DNA of 34,312 bases from Streptococcaceae bacterium (GCA_031285775.1 JAITVN010000075.1:1-34312); one strand, 5' to 3'. Positions 10,087 to 20,614 are shown, counted from the first letter of the stretch. Numbers and translations are program-made. Notes: a model not told the origin generated them from the letters alone.

Positions 10087-11451
10087 TTAGTCTATATCTC
10101 TTGCCCACAAATCATCCCCATCATGCGCTTTCCTATAAGTGCGATACATCCGAATCGTAGTCGGAATCAGCACCGATGTTGAGCCGATCCAAGCCATAGG
10201 GCTGGCAAAAACAACGATATGGTAATTCATGAGGGAGACGCCAATGACAGCGACAATCACGCGCATTCCTAGCTCCATGAAGCCGCAGATGGTCGGAATC
10301 TTCGCATTGCCCAAACCTTGCAACGTGCTTCGGGTGATGAATAGAATCGCCAAAAGCCAGTAAAATGATGAGTTGGCCACATAATAGATCTGAGTCAAAT
10401 CGATGATTTTTGTCGCTGACCGAGTAATAAATGCTGTTGTCACATAAAAATGGAAAATCTGCAAGAGAACTGCGAATGCGACAGACCAGACGATTCCCAT
10501 TAAAAGGGCATTTCGTAGTCCTTCATTGATACGTTTGTAGCGTTTAGCCCCATAGTTCTGCCCTGCAAAGGTGGCCATGGCAAGTCCCAGCGACATCATC
10601 GGCAGCATGGCAAACTGGTCGACCTTTGATGCAATCGAATTTGCAGCCACAGCATTCTCGCCCAGCATATTGAGTGCCACCTGGAGAGTGATAGAACCAA
10701 TCGCGATAATTGATGACTGAAAAGCCATAGGAAAGCCAAGTCTGGCATGTTCTTTAATTTCTCTGGGATTGTAGCGCATATCTTCGCGACTGAAATGAAA
10801 GTCTGGAAGTTTTTTCTTGATGTAGACAATAAGAAAAGCCACAGAAAAAGCTTGTGAAATCAGTGTTGCCAGGCCTGCACCCCATACGCCGGTATGAAGA
10901 CCTAAAATGAACAGGTATTCCAGGCCGATATTCAGAACCGAGGCTAGAATAATGGCGTAAAGCGGCGTCTTTGAGTTTCCTAGTGAGCGCATGGCATTCG
11001 CCAAATAGGCATAGAGATTCGGCACAATCATTCCGCCGAGTCCAAAATACATGAAGTTACGACTGTTCTCTATCAGCATTGCAGGCGTCTGCATGAGTTC
11101 CAGAATCTGCTCCAGGAAAATCAGGGAAATCCCGCCGAGCACTAAGGAAATAGTAACAGTAAACAGAAGGCCAGTATAGAAAGAACGACGCACACCATCA
11201 ATGTCTTTGGCACCAAAACGCTGCGCAATGATAATTGCCAGCCCGCCCGTCATTCCTTGGGCAAAGCCCACAATGAGAAAATTAATTGCTCCAGTCGCAC
11301 CTACAGCAGCCAGAGCCATCGGGCCTAGTGTTTGTCCGACAATGAGTGTATCAACTGTTGAATAAAAAACTTGAAAAAAATTGCCAATCAGCAAGGGAAC
11401 AGTAAACCAAATGATACCTTTGAAAATACTGCCTGTAGTTAAATCGCGCAT
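10087..11451 (-). CDS. MATE family efflux transporter
   Basis: 454-aa 12-TM protein; GNFFQVFYSTVDTLIVGQTLGPMALAAVGATG typical of MATE transporters. Confidence 0.92.
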   Translation of the reverse strand: MRDLTTGSIFKGIIWFTVPLLIGNFFQVFYSTVDTLIVGQTLGPMALAAVGATGAINFLIVGFAQGMTGGLAIIIAQRFGAKDIDGVRRSFYTGLLFTVTISLVLGGISLIFLEQILELMQTPAMLIENSRNFMYFGLGGMIVPNLYAYLANAMRSLGNSKTPLYAIILASVLNIGLEYLFILGLHTGVWGAGLATLISQAFSVAFLIVYIKKKLPDFHFSREDMRYNPREIKEHARLGFPMAFQSSIIAIGSITLQVALNMLGENAVAANSIASKVDQFAMLPMMSLGLAMATFAGQNYGAKRYKRINEGLRNALLMGIVWSVAFAVLLQIFHFYVTTAFITRSATKIIDLTQIYYVANSSFYWLLAILFITRSTLQGLGNAKIPTICGFMELGMRVIVAVIGVSLMNYHIVVFASPMAWIGSTSVLIPTTIRMYRTYRKAHDGDDLWARDID

Positions 11452-11611
11452 GTAATCATTCTATCATTAATTCTGAAAAAAACGAAATAATTCATCAGAT
11501 TTTACGGTAAAGTTTAAAAGAGCCTGGCCTGATTTTATATGATAAAATTATTAGGCTACACTAAAAAATTTTAGAAGCGTCACTCGTCTTACAAGTGACT
11601 GGAGAATATAG

Positions 11612-12553
11612 ATGCAGAAAAAACAGGGTGTCTTAATGGTAAATCTTGGAACACCAGCAAGCACACAAACAAAAGATGTCAGAAGTTATCTGGCGAAATT
11701 CCTTTCAGATCAGCGCGTCATAAAAAATCCCAAAATTTTCTGGCTGCCGATTTTGCACGGTATGATTTTGCGAACACGACCAAAAAAATCTGCCGAACTC
11801 TATAAATCTGTTTGGAGCGAAAATGGCTCGCCGCTTTTACATTATGCTTTGAAACAGCAGGAAAACCTTCAGACACTGATGCCTGACGTACAGGTTGAAA
11901 TCGCCATGTCTTATAGTGAACCGTCAATACCTCAGGCGCTTGATAAACTTTTGTCGCAGAGTATCACAAAAATTACCGTAATACCGATGTATCCCCAGTA
12001 TTCAGGTACCACGGTCGGTTCTGTCTTTGATGAAGTTATGAAATACTTCGCTAAGTCGGATAAAATTGTAGATTTGCATTTCATTCATTCCTATTGTGAA
12101 GATCCTGATTACATCTCATACCAGGTAAAGAAAATTCGCCAGGCTCTTGAAAAGGAAGACTATGACGCTCTTCTCTTCTCCTATCATGGTATACCGCTCT
12201 CATATGCCGAGGCGGGCGATAAATATCCCGAAGAATGTCGAAAAACCACCGAATTAATAATGCAACAACTGGGAGAGATCCCCTACTATCATACTTATCA
12301 GTCTAAGTTCGGGCCAAGTGAATGGCTGAAACCTGCAACCGATGAAACTTTGAAATCGCTGCCAAGTAAAAATATTAAGAAAATAATGGTCATTTCTCCA
12401 AGTTTTGTCGCAGACTGCCTGGAAACGCTCCATGAGTTGGAAATTGAGAACAAAGAATACTTCATGGAAAACGGCGGTACAAAGTTCACCTATCTTTCCC
12501 CTTACAACGATGACATCGAGTTTGCTGAACTGATGAAGAAACTAGTGAATTAA
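11612..12553 (+). CDS. hemH: Ferrochelatase
   Basis: MVNLGTPAS start, YPQYSGTTVGSV, SYHGIPLSY, and C-terminal SPSFVADCLETLHELEIE motifs. Confidence 0.95.
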   Translation: MQKKQGVLMVNLGTPASTQTKDVRSYLAKFLSDQRVIKNPKIFWLPILHGMILRTRPKKSAELYKSVWSENGSPLLHYALKQQENLQTLMPDVQVEIAMSYSEPSIPQALDKLLSQSITKITVIPMYPQYSGTTVGSVFDEVMKYFAKSDKIVDLHFIHSYCEDPDYISYQVKKIRQALEKEDYDALLFSYHGIPLSYAEAGDKYPEECRKTTELIMQQLGEIPYYHTYQSKFGPSEWLKPATDETLKSLPSKNIKKIMVISPSFVADCLETLHELEIENKEYFMENGGTKFTYLSPYNDDIEFAELMKKLVN

Positions 12554-12590
12554 AAAAAATAGGGCCTGTCAAGTTGACAAGTCCTATTAA
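12554..12590 (-). terminator. gltX terminator
   Basis: On - strand: TAGGACTTGTCAACTTGACAGGCCCTATTTTTTTT. Confidence 0.65.
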
Positions 12591-12594
12591 GTTA

Positions 12595-14046
12595 TCAGGC
12601 TTTAATCGCTTTTTCAAGTCGCTCCAGCGTCTCTGCGCGTCCGAGGATTTCAAGCGCCTCATGAAGCTGCGGGCCATGCGTAAATCCGGTTGTAGCAACC
12701 CGAATGGGCATCCAGAGAGATTTTCCTTTTACTCCAGTCTCTTTCTGTACTTCTTTGAAGAGGGGCAAAATGGCATCCGCCTTGAAGTCTGCCTCGCTCA
12801 GCGCTGAAATATGCTGGTAGAATGACTTGACCGCAGTCAACGCAGTCTCCTCAGACATGACCGCCTGCTCTGCCTCCCCAAGCTCAGGATAAGGCTCATA
12901 GAAGAAATTGGTCAGCTCGACAATTTCTTCGCCGTATTTGAGCTGGGGCTGGTAGAGTTTGACCAATTCTTCGGCGTGGGCATCGTATCGGCCACAGGCC
13001 TCGAGAAATGGCTTCGTTAAGGCCATTACGGTTGATAAGTCAGCGTGCTTGATGTACTCGCCGTCCATCCAGTCCAGTTTCTTTTGATCAAAGGATGCTG
13101 GGGCTTTGCTGAGCCGCTCTGGCGTGAAAAGCTTTATCAGCTCGTCGCGTCCGTAAATCTCCTCTTCCCCGCCAGGGTTCCAGCCTAAGAAGGCAATGAA
13201 GTTGAAAATGGCTTCGGGCATGTAGCCTTTGGCGCGGTAGTCCTCAATGAACTGGAGGGTGTTGGTGTCGCGCTTGGAGAGCTTTTTACCAGTTTCAGTG
13301 TTGATGATCAGGGTCATGTGGCCGAAAATCGGGGGCTCCCAGCCGAGCGCCTCGTAGATCATCAGCTGCTTGGGGGTGTTAGCAATATGGTCGTCGCCGC
13401 GCAGGACGTGCGAGATCTCCATCAGGTGATCGTCAATGACCACGGCGAAGTTGTAGGTCGGGTAGCCGTCAGCTTTCTGGATGACCCAGTCGCCGCCGAT
13501 GTTGCCGCCCTCAAAGCTGGTGTGCCCCTTGACGATGTCTTCCCAAGCGTAGACACGGGTTTCGTGGACTTTTATCCGAACGGTCGGGACAATGCCCTGC
13601 GCTTGGCGTTCTGCCACATAGACTTTGCGCGCCTCCTCATCCATTCCGGCGTATTCGTCTACGTAATGCGGTGCGACGTGGTTGGCTTCCTGCGCCTCGC
13701 GAATGGCCTCAAGTTCTTCCGGCGTGACATAGCTATAGTAGGCTTTGCCTTCATCGAGCAGCTGCTGTACATACTTATGATAAATGTCCAGGCGCTCTGA
13801 CTGGCGGTATTGCGCGTTGGTTTCTGGCGACTCGTCCCAGTCCATGCCCAGCCAGCGCAGATTGTCAAGCTGTGAACGCTCGCCGTCTGCGACATGACGC
13901 TTTCTGTCAGTATCTTCAATACGGATAATGAAAGTGCCGCCGAAGTGGCGGGCAAATAGATAGTTAAACAGTGCTGTACGTGCATTTCCGATGTGCAGGA
14001 GACCAGTTGGGCTGGGTGCATAGCGGACGCGGATTTTATCACTCAT
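12595..14046 (-). CDS. gltX: Glutamyl-tRNA synthetase
   Basis: [26 protein letters not shown] (HIGH) and KLSKRD (KMSKS-like) motifs. Confidence 0.97.
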   Translation of the reverse strand: MSDKIRVRYAPSPTGLLHIGNARTALFNYLFARHFGGTFIIRIEDTDRKRHVADGERSQLDNLRWLGMDWDESPETNAQYRQSERLDIYHKYVQQLLDEGKAYYSYVTPEELEAIREAQEANHVAPHYVDEYAGMDEEARKVYVAERQAQGIVPTVRIKVHETRVYAWEDIVKGHTSFEGGNIGGDWVIQKADGYPTYNFAVVIDDHLMEISHVLRGDDHIANTPKQLMIYEALGWEPPIFGHMTLIINTETGKKLSKRDTNTLQFIEDYRAKGYMPEAIFNFIAFLGWNPGGEEEIYGRDELIKLFTPERLSKAPASFDQKKLDWMDGEYIKHADLSTVMALTKPFLEACGRYDAHAEELVKLYQPQLKYGEEIVELTNFFYEPYPELGEAEQAVMSEETALTAVKSFYQHISALSEADFKADAILPLFKEVQKETGVKGKSLWMPIRVATTGFTHGPQLHEALEILGRAETLERLEKAIKA

Positions 14047-14213
14047 TATATAAAAACCTCTCGAAAAATTTGATTACGTTAATAGTGTTTCAACCCTGTT
14101 ATTTTACCATAAATTCGGTCTAATTAACACGATTCTTATTCCTTTACGTGTGTGGTATAATGTTTGTATCGTCAATCGCGCTAAAGGGTAGACTATGAAT
14201 GAGGGGAGGCTTC

Positions 14214-14498
14214 GTGGAAATAAGAGTCATTCGGGAAAATAAGTAACAATTTTTGGACTAGCTTTTGCTCGCCGACGAGCAAGAATCCATGATAGATAGA
14301 TATCTAGAGCGGGGCGAACTCTTCGCCTTATATGACCCTGACTTGAAAGCCGTTTGCCTTGTTGCAAAAGTGAGTGGGACTGTTTGCGAGTTGAAAAACA
14401 TCTAAAGTTAAGATTTTTTTGTTGACAACTATAACCATCTCATATTTGATCAAGGAATTCAGTTAGTCGACATGATTTATCTGAGAAAAACACTCTGA
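14214..14498 (+). pseudogene. Decayed GNAT family N-acetyltransferase
   Basis: One frame reads VEIRVIRENK*QFLD*LLLADEQESMIDRYLERGELFALYDPDLKAVCLVAKVSGTVCELKNI*S*DFFVDNYNHLIFDQGIQLVDMIYLRKTL*; resembles GNAT N- and C-termini with in-frame stops and an internal deletion. Confidence 0.75.
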
Positions 14499-14690
14499 CT
14501 CTTACCTGAGTTAATTTCTTGACAAGTCACTCAAAGAATGTTAAATTTTTGTTAGAAAGCGGATACATAACTAAGCTTTCAAATCTACCAAACACTGCGT
14601 AAACACACTTATTGTCAAGTGCCCACACAGATGCAATTCAAAAGAGAATGGCCAAGCTCTCGAGCGAATGCCTTTCCAAAGGAGAACAAT

Positions 14691-15809
14691 ATGAAAATTG
14701 GCGTCCCTAAAGAAATCAAGAAGTTTGAATACCGTGTCGGTTTAGCTCCAAACTACGCTGCTGACTACGTTAATGCTGGTCACGAGGTCTACATCCAGTC
14801 AGGGGCTGGACAAGGCTCAAGCTTTTCGGATGCAGACTATGAAAAAGTCGGCTGCAAAATTCTTCCGACTGCCGATGACATCTGGAAAATCGCCGAGATG
14901 ATTGTCAAGGTGAAAGAGCCGCTTGAGCCTGAATATAACCTCATGCGTGAGGGACAGATACTCTTTACTTATTTCCACTTAGCAGCTGACCGAGCATTGA
15001 CCGAGGCAGTTCTGGCGAGGAAAGTTATTGCCATCGCTTACGAAACCATTCGCGACCATCAGGGCAAGCTTCCATGTCTGGCACCAATGTCAGAAATTGC
15101 AGGACGCATGTCAATTCAAGAAGGGGCCAAATATCTTGAGGCACCTCAGGGCGGACGCGGCATTCTTCTGGGAGGTGTTTCAGGCGTGCTGCCGGCAAAT
15201 GTGCTTGTTCTCGGCGGTGGCGGCACAGTCGGGCAAAATGCGGTGGCGATGGCCGTCGGTCTGCACGCTAATGTTACAGCTGTGGATGTAAATCTTGACA
15301 GCCTAACGCGTCTTGAGCAGGAATATCGTGGTCAGGTCCATACTGCCTTTTCTACAGACTCTGCCATTCGTGAGCTGATTGCAGATGCAGATTTGGTCAT
15401 TGGGGCTACGCTGATACCTGGCGCTGAAACGCCGCAGCTCATCAAAAAAGATTACTTGCCGCTAATGAAGAAGGGCTCAGTTATAGTTGATGTGGCCATT
15501 GACCAAGGCGGTACCTGCGAAACTTCACATGTAACCTATCATGATGACCCTGTCTTTGAAGTTGAGGGCGTCATTCACTATTGCGTCGGCAATATGCCTG
15601 GAGCTGTGCCGATTACATCTACCGCAGCATTAAACAATTCCACGCTACATTATGGTCTGCAGATCGCTAATCGTGGCTACATGGAGGCTCTCAAAGCTGA
15701 TTCTGGCTTAAAGCTGGGACTAAATGCCCACCTAGGCAAACTCACTTTGCTGAGTGTCGCTGATGAATTTGGAATTGAATATACAAGTGTAGATACAGTC
15801 ATGAACTAA
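14691..15809 (+). CDS. ald: Alanine dehydrogenase (ORF 14619-15809, likely start 14691)
   Basis: [20 protein letters not shown] start, [19 protein letters not shown] Rossmann motif; AAAGGAG ribosome-binding site. Confidence 0.96.
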   Translation: MKIGVPKEIKKFEYRVGLAPNYAADYVNAGHEVYIQSGAGQGSSFSDADYEKVGCKILPTADDIWKIAEMIVKVKEPLEPEYNLMREGQILFTYFHLAADRALTEAVLARKVIAIAYETIRDHQGKLPCLAPMSEIAGRMSIQEGAKYLEAPQGGRGILLGGVSGVLPANVLVLGGGGTVGQNAVAMAVGLHANVTAVDVNLDSLTRLEQEYRGQVHTAFSTDSAIRELIADADLVIGATLIPGAETPQLIKKDYLPLMKKGSVIVDVAIDQGGTCETSHVTYHDDPVFEVEGVIHYCVGNMPGAVPITSTAALNNSTLHYGLQIANRGYMEALKADSGLKLGLNAHLGKLTLLSVADEFGIEYTSVDTVMN

Positions 15810-15816
15810 TCATTCG

Positions 15817-15847
15817 AAAAAACCTGTCAAATTCGGCAGGTTTTTTG
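15817..15847. terminator. Terminator between convergent ald and aguA
   Basis: AAAAAACCTGTCAAATTCGGCAGGTTTTTT. Confidence 0.8.
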
Positions 15848-15857
15848 ACTTGCTGCT

Positions 15858-16955
15858 TCAGGCACTTGGTTGTTGTTGTGTAATACAGTGTATATTTCCT
15901 CCGCCATAGACGATTTCAACTGTGTTGACGCCGACAATTTCCTTATCTGGGAACATTTCCTGAATCTGTCGAAGTGCCAAGGCATCATTTTCATCGCCGT
16001 ACTGCGGCACGATGACACCTCCGTTTGTGATGAGAAAATTCATGTAGGAAGCAATGCAAATGTCGCCGTCTTCTCGAGGCAAAGTTCCTTCGACACTGTC
16101 AATCTTGAAGTCTCCTTTGATTGTGACGTTCTTAATCGGACAACATAGCTTGTGAATTTTTAGCTGACGCCCTTTCGCATCCGTCATTTCACTCAGGCGA
16201 TGGTAGGCATCTTGAGCAGCTTCATAAAAAGGAGAGTTGGTGTCTTCTGTGTAGATACAAGCGGCTTCCCCTGGCGCGACAAAACATGCAATATCGTCCA
16301 CGTGGCCGTTGGTTTCGTCGGGATCAATGCCGTCGCCCAGCCAAAGTACTTTTTCGACATTCAAGTGTGATTTGAGCATATCCTCAATTCCCACGCGCGA
16401 CATGTGCGGGTTTCTTCCTTCAGAAAGTAGACACATTTCGGTCGTTAGTACAGTTCCTTCGCCATCCACATGGAAAGAACCGCCTTCGAGGACAAAATCG
16501 CTCGTCCGATAAGAATCCACACGCTCAAGTTCACATACCTTCTGAGCCACGAGGTCATCCTGGTCCCACGGGAAATACAGACCGTCAACGAGACCGCCCC
16601 AGGCATTGAAAGCCCAGTCATTCGCTCGGATTTCACCCTTGTCGTTGATGATGAAAGTGGGCCCGCAGTCACGTACCCAAGAATCATTGTTGGACATTTC
16701 CAAAACACGAATTTCTTCAGGAAGCTGGTAGCGTGCATTTTGATATTGTGCACGAGAAACCAGCATCGTCACTGGTGTGAACTGATTAATTGCAGCTGCC
16801 ACGTTGCTGAAAGCCTCCTGAGCTGGTTTTCCTCCATTGCGCCAATTGTCTGAGCGCTCCGGCCAGATCATGAAAACCTGGTCCTGCGCTTCAAATTCTG
16901 CCGGCATTCTATAGCCATCTTGTTTCGGCGTTGAGCCAATGATGCGTTTTGACAT
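15858..16955 (-). CDS. aguA: Agmatine deiminase
   Basis: GYRMPAEFEAQDQVFMIWPERSDNWR, LEGGSFHVDGEGTVLTTEMCLL, DETNGHVDDIACF, C-terminal YGGGNIHCITQQ. Confidence 0.96.
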   Translation of the reverse strand: MSKRIIGSTPKQDGYRMPAEFEAQDQVFMIWPERSDNWRNGGKPAQEAFSNVAAAINQFTPVTMLVSRAQYQNARYQLPEEIRVLEMSNNDSWVRDCGPTFIINDKGEIRANDWAFNAWGGLVDGLYFPWDQDDLVAQKVCELERVDSYRTSDFVLEGGSFHVDGEGTVLTTEMCLLSEGRNPHMSRVGIEDMLKSHLNVEKVLWLGDGIDPDETNGHVDDIACFVAPGEAACIYTEDTNSPFYEAAQDAYHRLSEMTDAKGRQLKIHKLCCPIKNVTIKGDFKIDSVEGTLPREDGDICIASYMNFLITNGGVIVPQYGDENDALALRQIQEMFPDKEIVGVNTVEIVYGGGNIHCITQQQPSA

Positions 16956-16980
16956 ATTTTACCTCAATTCTTATTTTTTT

Positions 16981-17230
16981 AACTGAGTTCGGTGCACCTG
17001 AAGCTAGTAAGCAGACCGTTTCGGCTTCAGCCGATTACGGGTCGCTTTCACCTTTAGGTGGAGATTTCCCCTTTAGGGGGGGAATCTCTACACAGGGCTA
17101 AAGCCCTAACAATTTCTAGAAGCTAAAGTTTCTGAAATTGTCTGCGTCCTGAGGCGCTGCTGTCCATTCTCGCTACGACGCTGAAGCGCCAAGTCAAATG
17201 GCACGCTTCTAAGCTGGCGCACCTCACACC
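16981..17230 (-). ncRNA. Full-length copy of dispersed multi-hairpin structured element, between aguD and aguA
   Basis: Alignable to + strand 33919-34194; terminal helix GTGCGCC (17222-17216) with GGTGCAC (16998-16992) plus several internal covarying hairpins. Confidence 0.65.
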
Positions 17231-18586
17231 TTACTTGATTTTCCTGACGTGGATGATCGTTTCCCCAATCGCAATAAATACTACTGCGCCAATCGTGATT
17301 GGCAGCTGAGCTTCTAATGTGGCTTTGTCAAACTGTAATGGCAAAGCTGTGAAAATAAGTGAAATGATGATGATGATCAATGGCAGCGCTGTATACATCA
17401 TCAGCCGAGCTGGACCGCCAGATACTTTGAAAGGACGAGCTGTATCAGGATCTGATTTTCTAAGTTTATAAAAGGCAGGAAAAACCGGGAGATACGAAAG
17501 CAGAAACAGCACCAAGTTCAGCGAGAAGAATGACCAGAATAAGTCTTCATTCGGAAGGAACGGCGCAATCAGAACCACCACTGAAGCAAAAATCCCGTTC
17601 ATCAGCGCTGCGCCAATTGGAATATCATTTGATTTCCTGCGCTTTGAAAAAAACTTCGGCATGTCGCCATTATCAGCCGCATAACATGCCACATTATTGA
17701 CGCCCATTGACCAGGAAGCCATGTTGCCGAATAAGGTAAGCAGGAAGAGGAAGGCAATGACACTGATAAAGATGCCGCCCTCTGTCCCTAGCATGGCCTG
17801 GAAAGAATCCACTAAGCCGCTACTGGTTGAGAGGTCAGCGGTCGGAATGGCCACGCCGATGCCGAAGGCCGAAAACATGTAAATTGCCGCAATCAGGACA
17901 CCACCGATGATAATCGCCTGCGGAATCTGCTTCTTGGGATTTTCCATGCTGTCTGCGAAAGTACAGATGACTTCGAAGCCCAGCAGGTTGAAGATGATGA
18001 CCGAGATAAAGGACAGACTGTTCAAATCAAAACTCGGCAGGAGTGAGGACACCGTGATAGGATTGGCAAAGCCTTTGGTGACCGCAAAATAGATGCCGAA
18101 ACCTCCCAGCATGACCGCCAGCAAAATTTTGATAGCCGCGCCGCCTTTGAGAATCCAGACGCTGTCACTGATCGGGAAAAGACTGATGAAGACAATTACC
18201 CAAATGAAGACCAGCTCAATGATCAGCGCCGTCATCGTATTAATTTCTATGCCGAAAATCGTCTGCAGTAGCTCAGGACAAAGCACCGCCAGCGACGCCA
18301 TCCAGAGCGGAAAGTTGACCCAGTAATACCAGGATGCCCGTGCGCCCCAGCGATGCCCGAAAGCTTTAGACACCCAGTCATATAAGCCGCCTTCCCCGAC
18401 ATAAGTGGTACCGAGTTCTGAAGTAATCAGCCCATAGGGAATCAGAAATGCAACAATGAGGACAATCCACCAGAAAAACATGGAATTCCCGATCGCCGCA
18501 ACTGGTGCGGCTGCTTCAGCGACAAAAACGACGCAGATAACTGAAAGCAGCACACTGAATAAATTGAATTTTTTCTTATTTTCCAT
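17231..18586 (-). CDS. aguD: APC family amino acid/polyamine transporter, probable agmatine/putrescine antiporter (ORF 17231-18601, likely start 18586)
   Basis: 12-TM APC permease located between ptcA and aguA; AAGGAA ribosome-binding site before ATG at 18586. Confidence 0.88.
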   Translation of the reverse strand: MENKKKFNLFSVLLSVICVVFVAEAAAPVAAIGNSMFFWWIVLIVAFLIPYGLITSELGTTYVGEGGLYDWVSKAFGHRWGARASWYYWVNFPLWMASLAVLCPELLQTIFGIEINTMTALIIELVFIWVIVFISLFPISDSVWILKGGAAIKILLAVMLGGFGIYFAVTKGFANPITVSSLLPSFDLNSLSFISVIIFNLLGFEVICTFADSMENPKKQIPQAIIIGGVLIAAIYMFSAFGIGVAIPTADLSTSSGLVDSFQAMLGTEGGIFISVIAFLFLLTLFGNMASWSMGVNNVACYAADNGDMPKFFSKRRKSNDIPIGAALMNGIFASVVVLIAPFLPNEDLFWSFFSLNLVLFLLSYLPVFPAFYKLRKSDPDTARPFKVSGGPARLMMYTALPLIIIIISLIFTALPLQFDKATLEAQLPITIGAVVFIAIGETIIHVRKIK

Positions 18587-18628
18587 ACAAAGTTCCTTCA
18601 TTTGTAAGAATTCTACGAGCTTAAAATC

Positions 18629-19651
18629 CTACCTGCTTGCCATATATGCTTCCAAGTCCCCTTTCGCCTCGGCCTGGGCACTCAAATCAAATGGATTCTT
18701 GCGAGCATAATCGTCCAGTAGATACACTAGTAATCCGCGAATTGAGGTCAGACGATTCTCAGCTTCATCGAAACAGATAGAATTTGCACCATCAATCACC
18801 GCGTCAACTACTTCTTCACCTCTGGAAGCCGGCAGACAGTGCATGAATTTCGTCTCCGCGCCAGCCTTGGCCATCATTTCAGGCGTCACCTGATACTTCG
18901 GATAGAAAATCTTCATGCGCTCCTCTTCTGACAACTCGGCATCGTAAAGTCCGTACCAGACATCAGTGTAAAGAAAATCTGCACCAGCAATTGACTCAAT
19001 GTCGTCTGATATCGTGAAGCTTCCGCCCGAAATTTCACAGTTTGCCGCCAGTTTTGCCTGATTTTCTTCGCTTATTTGGAAACCTTTCGGCCCAAATTGA
19101 ACAAAATGCATCCCCATTTTCGTCGTAATAAGTCCTAATGAGTAGCAGACCTGAGTGGCGTCCCCTACAAAGACAACCTTGCAGTCTTCGAGTTTTTTCC
19201 CTGCTGGCAAATACTCAATCATCGTCACCAAATCACCCAATTCCTGCGTTGGATGATTGTAGTCAGACATACCGTTCAAAACTGGGATCGACGAATGTTT
19301 CGCCAGATTATCCACATCTACGTGACGGTCAACACGCGCCATAACAATGTCAAGCAATCTGGATAAAACTGTACTTGTGTCCTCAATTGTTTCATGTCCG
19401 CCCAGCTGAATCTGTCCTGGCGCCAAGTACTCTGCGTGACCGCCTAGCTGTGTCATTGCAGTTTCAAAAGAAACTCGCGTACGCGTTGATGTCTGCTGGA
19501 AAATCATTCCCAGCGATTTATTCTTTAACAGCGGGGGATAGTAACCATTCTTGATGGTTGATTTAATTTTCAGGGAAATGTTCACAATGTCCAGAATCTC
19601 TTCTTTTGTGTAAGTTTCCGTGGTGATAAAGTCGCGCTTGCTCATTTGCAA
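18629..19651 (-). CDS. ptcA: Putrescine carbamoyltransferase
   Basis: [48 protein letters not shown] and [11 protein letters not shown]; PTCase-type sequence and agmatine operon context. Confidence 0.93.
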   Translation of the reverse strand: MQMSKRDFITTETYTKEEILDIVNISLKIKSTIKNGYYPPLLKNKSLGMIFQQTSTRTRVSFETAMTQLGGHAEYLAPGQIQLGGHETIEDTSTVLSRLLDIVMARVDRHVDVDNLAKHSSIPVLNGMSDYNHPTQELGDLVTMIEYLPAGKKLEDCKVVFVGDATQVCYSLGLITTKMGMHFVQFGPKGFQISEENQAKLAANCEISGGSFTISDDIESIAGADFLYTDVWYGLYDAELSEEERMKIFYPKYQVTPEMMAKAGAETKFMHCLPASRGEEVVDAVIDGANSICFDEAENRLTSIRGLLVYLLDDYARKNPFDLSAQAEAKGDLEAYMASR

Positions 19652-19678
19652 GACCTCCTGTTTTTATTGTCTAATGAC

Positions 19679-19707
19679 ATGATACCGCTTTCTTCATAAT
19701 GTGTCAA
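19679..19707 (-). promoter_or_regulatory. Sigma-A-like promoter of the agmatine operon with overlapping cre-like site
   Basis: On - strand TTGACA-17 nt-TATCAT; AGAAAGCGGTATCA (19693-19680) matches cre consensus TGWAARCGYTWNCW at 12 of 14 positions by eye. Confidence 0.7.
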
Positions 19708-19984
19708 CTATTTATTAAGAACATATTAAATTTTTACATAATTGCTTCAATTTTCTTTCCCTTCTTAATAAATTATGTAAACTTCCCATTCCTTATAACC
19801 ACACGGGTTTTCATCATAAACCATAAAATCACGAGTTTTATTTTTTCATATTGAATGAGTTTTCTTTTATTATTCATTTTTATAATCTAATATTCAGAAA
19901 ATAATAAATATTGCAATATCAAGCTTTTTCACATCTGGAAAATACTTTTCCTACATTTTCTACAAAACTTCCGAAATAAAAATG

Positions 19985-20004
19985 ATATACTTATGTATAT
20001 ACAT
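19985..20004 (+). promoter_or_regulatory. mazEF promoter region with perfect palindrome, candidate operator
   Basis: TGATATACT -10-like box followed by ATGTATATACAT (19993-20004) just upstream of the ribosome-binding site. Confidence 0.5.
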
Positions 20005-20018
20005 TCAAAGGAGCAAAG

Positions 20019-20279
20019 ATGTCTGAAATACAAATCAAATCTTGGGGGAACAGCGCTGCAATTCGTCTGAATAAAGAAATTTTAGGTGCGCTTGGTGCAA
20101 AAATCGGCGATGATCTTGATGTCAAGCTTTTCAATCAGACACTGACACTTAAACTCAAAACAAATCAAAGTTTAGATGAGCTGTTCAAAGGTTACTATGG
20201 CACACCTGAGAGCTACGACATGCTTTTTGAGCATCAGAACTGGCTAGAAATGCAGCCTGAAGGAGAGGAGTTATGGTAA
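20019..20279 (+). CDS. mazE: AbrB/MazE-family antitoxin
   Basis: 86-aa; IQIKSWGNSAAIRLNKEILGALGAKIGDDLDVKL SpoVT/AbrB-like fold; overlaps the toxin ORF. Confidence 0.88.
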   Translation: MSEIQIKSWGNSAAIRLNKEILGALGAKIGDDLDVKLFNQTLTLKLKTNQSLDELFKGYYGTPESYDMLFEHQNWLEMQPEGEELW

Positions 20280-20614
20280 GTGAATACCGGCCCATGCAAG
20301 GCGACATTGTCCTTGTCAGATACCTCTCAACTCTCGGCCGAGAAGACTACGATGAACGGCCTGGCTTAATTATCAGCAATGACAAACTCTCAGAAACCAC
20401 CCCATTTGTCTGGATCGTCCCCATATCCAGCGGTAAATATTTTCATCCCTTTCATGTCAATTTGAACCACTACACCAGAACAAGGGGAACAATACTACTA
20501 GAGCAACAACTTTCGATTGATTATTTCTATCACAAGCTGACTTTTGTAGAAAAACTACCTCAGAATCTTCTAGACGAGGTTCTGCATCTGTTGACACTGA
20601 TCGCTAGCCAGTAA
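20273..20614 (+). CDS. mazF: MazF/PemK-family toxin (endoribonuclease)
   Basis: 113-aa; GDIVLVRYLSTLGREDYDERPGLIISND and downstream GTILLEQQLSIDY typical of MazF/PemK. Confidence 0.88.
   Translation: MVSEYRPMQGDIVLVRYLSTLGREDYDERPGLIISNDKLSETTPFVWIVPISSGKYFHPFHVNLNHYTRTRGTILLEQQLSIDYFYHKLTFVEKLPQNLLDEVLHLLTLIASQ

Noticed and set aside
13318-13800. 160-aa ORF antisense to gltX
   Set aside because: Fully inside the well-supported gltX gene on the opposite strand; no domain, explained by codon bias.
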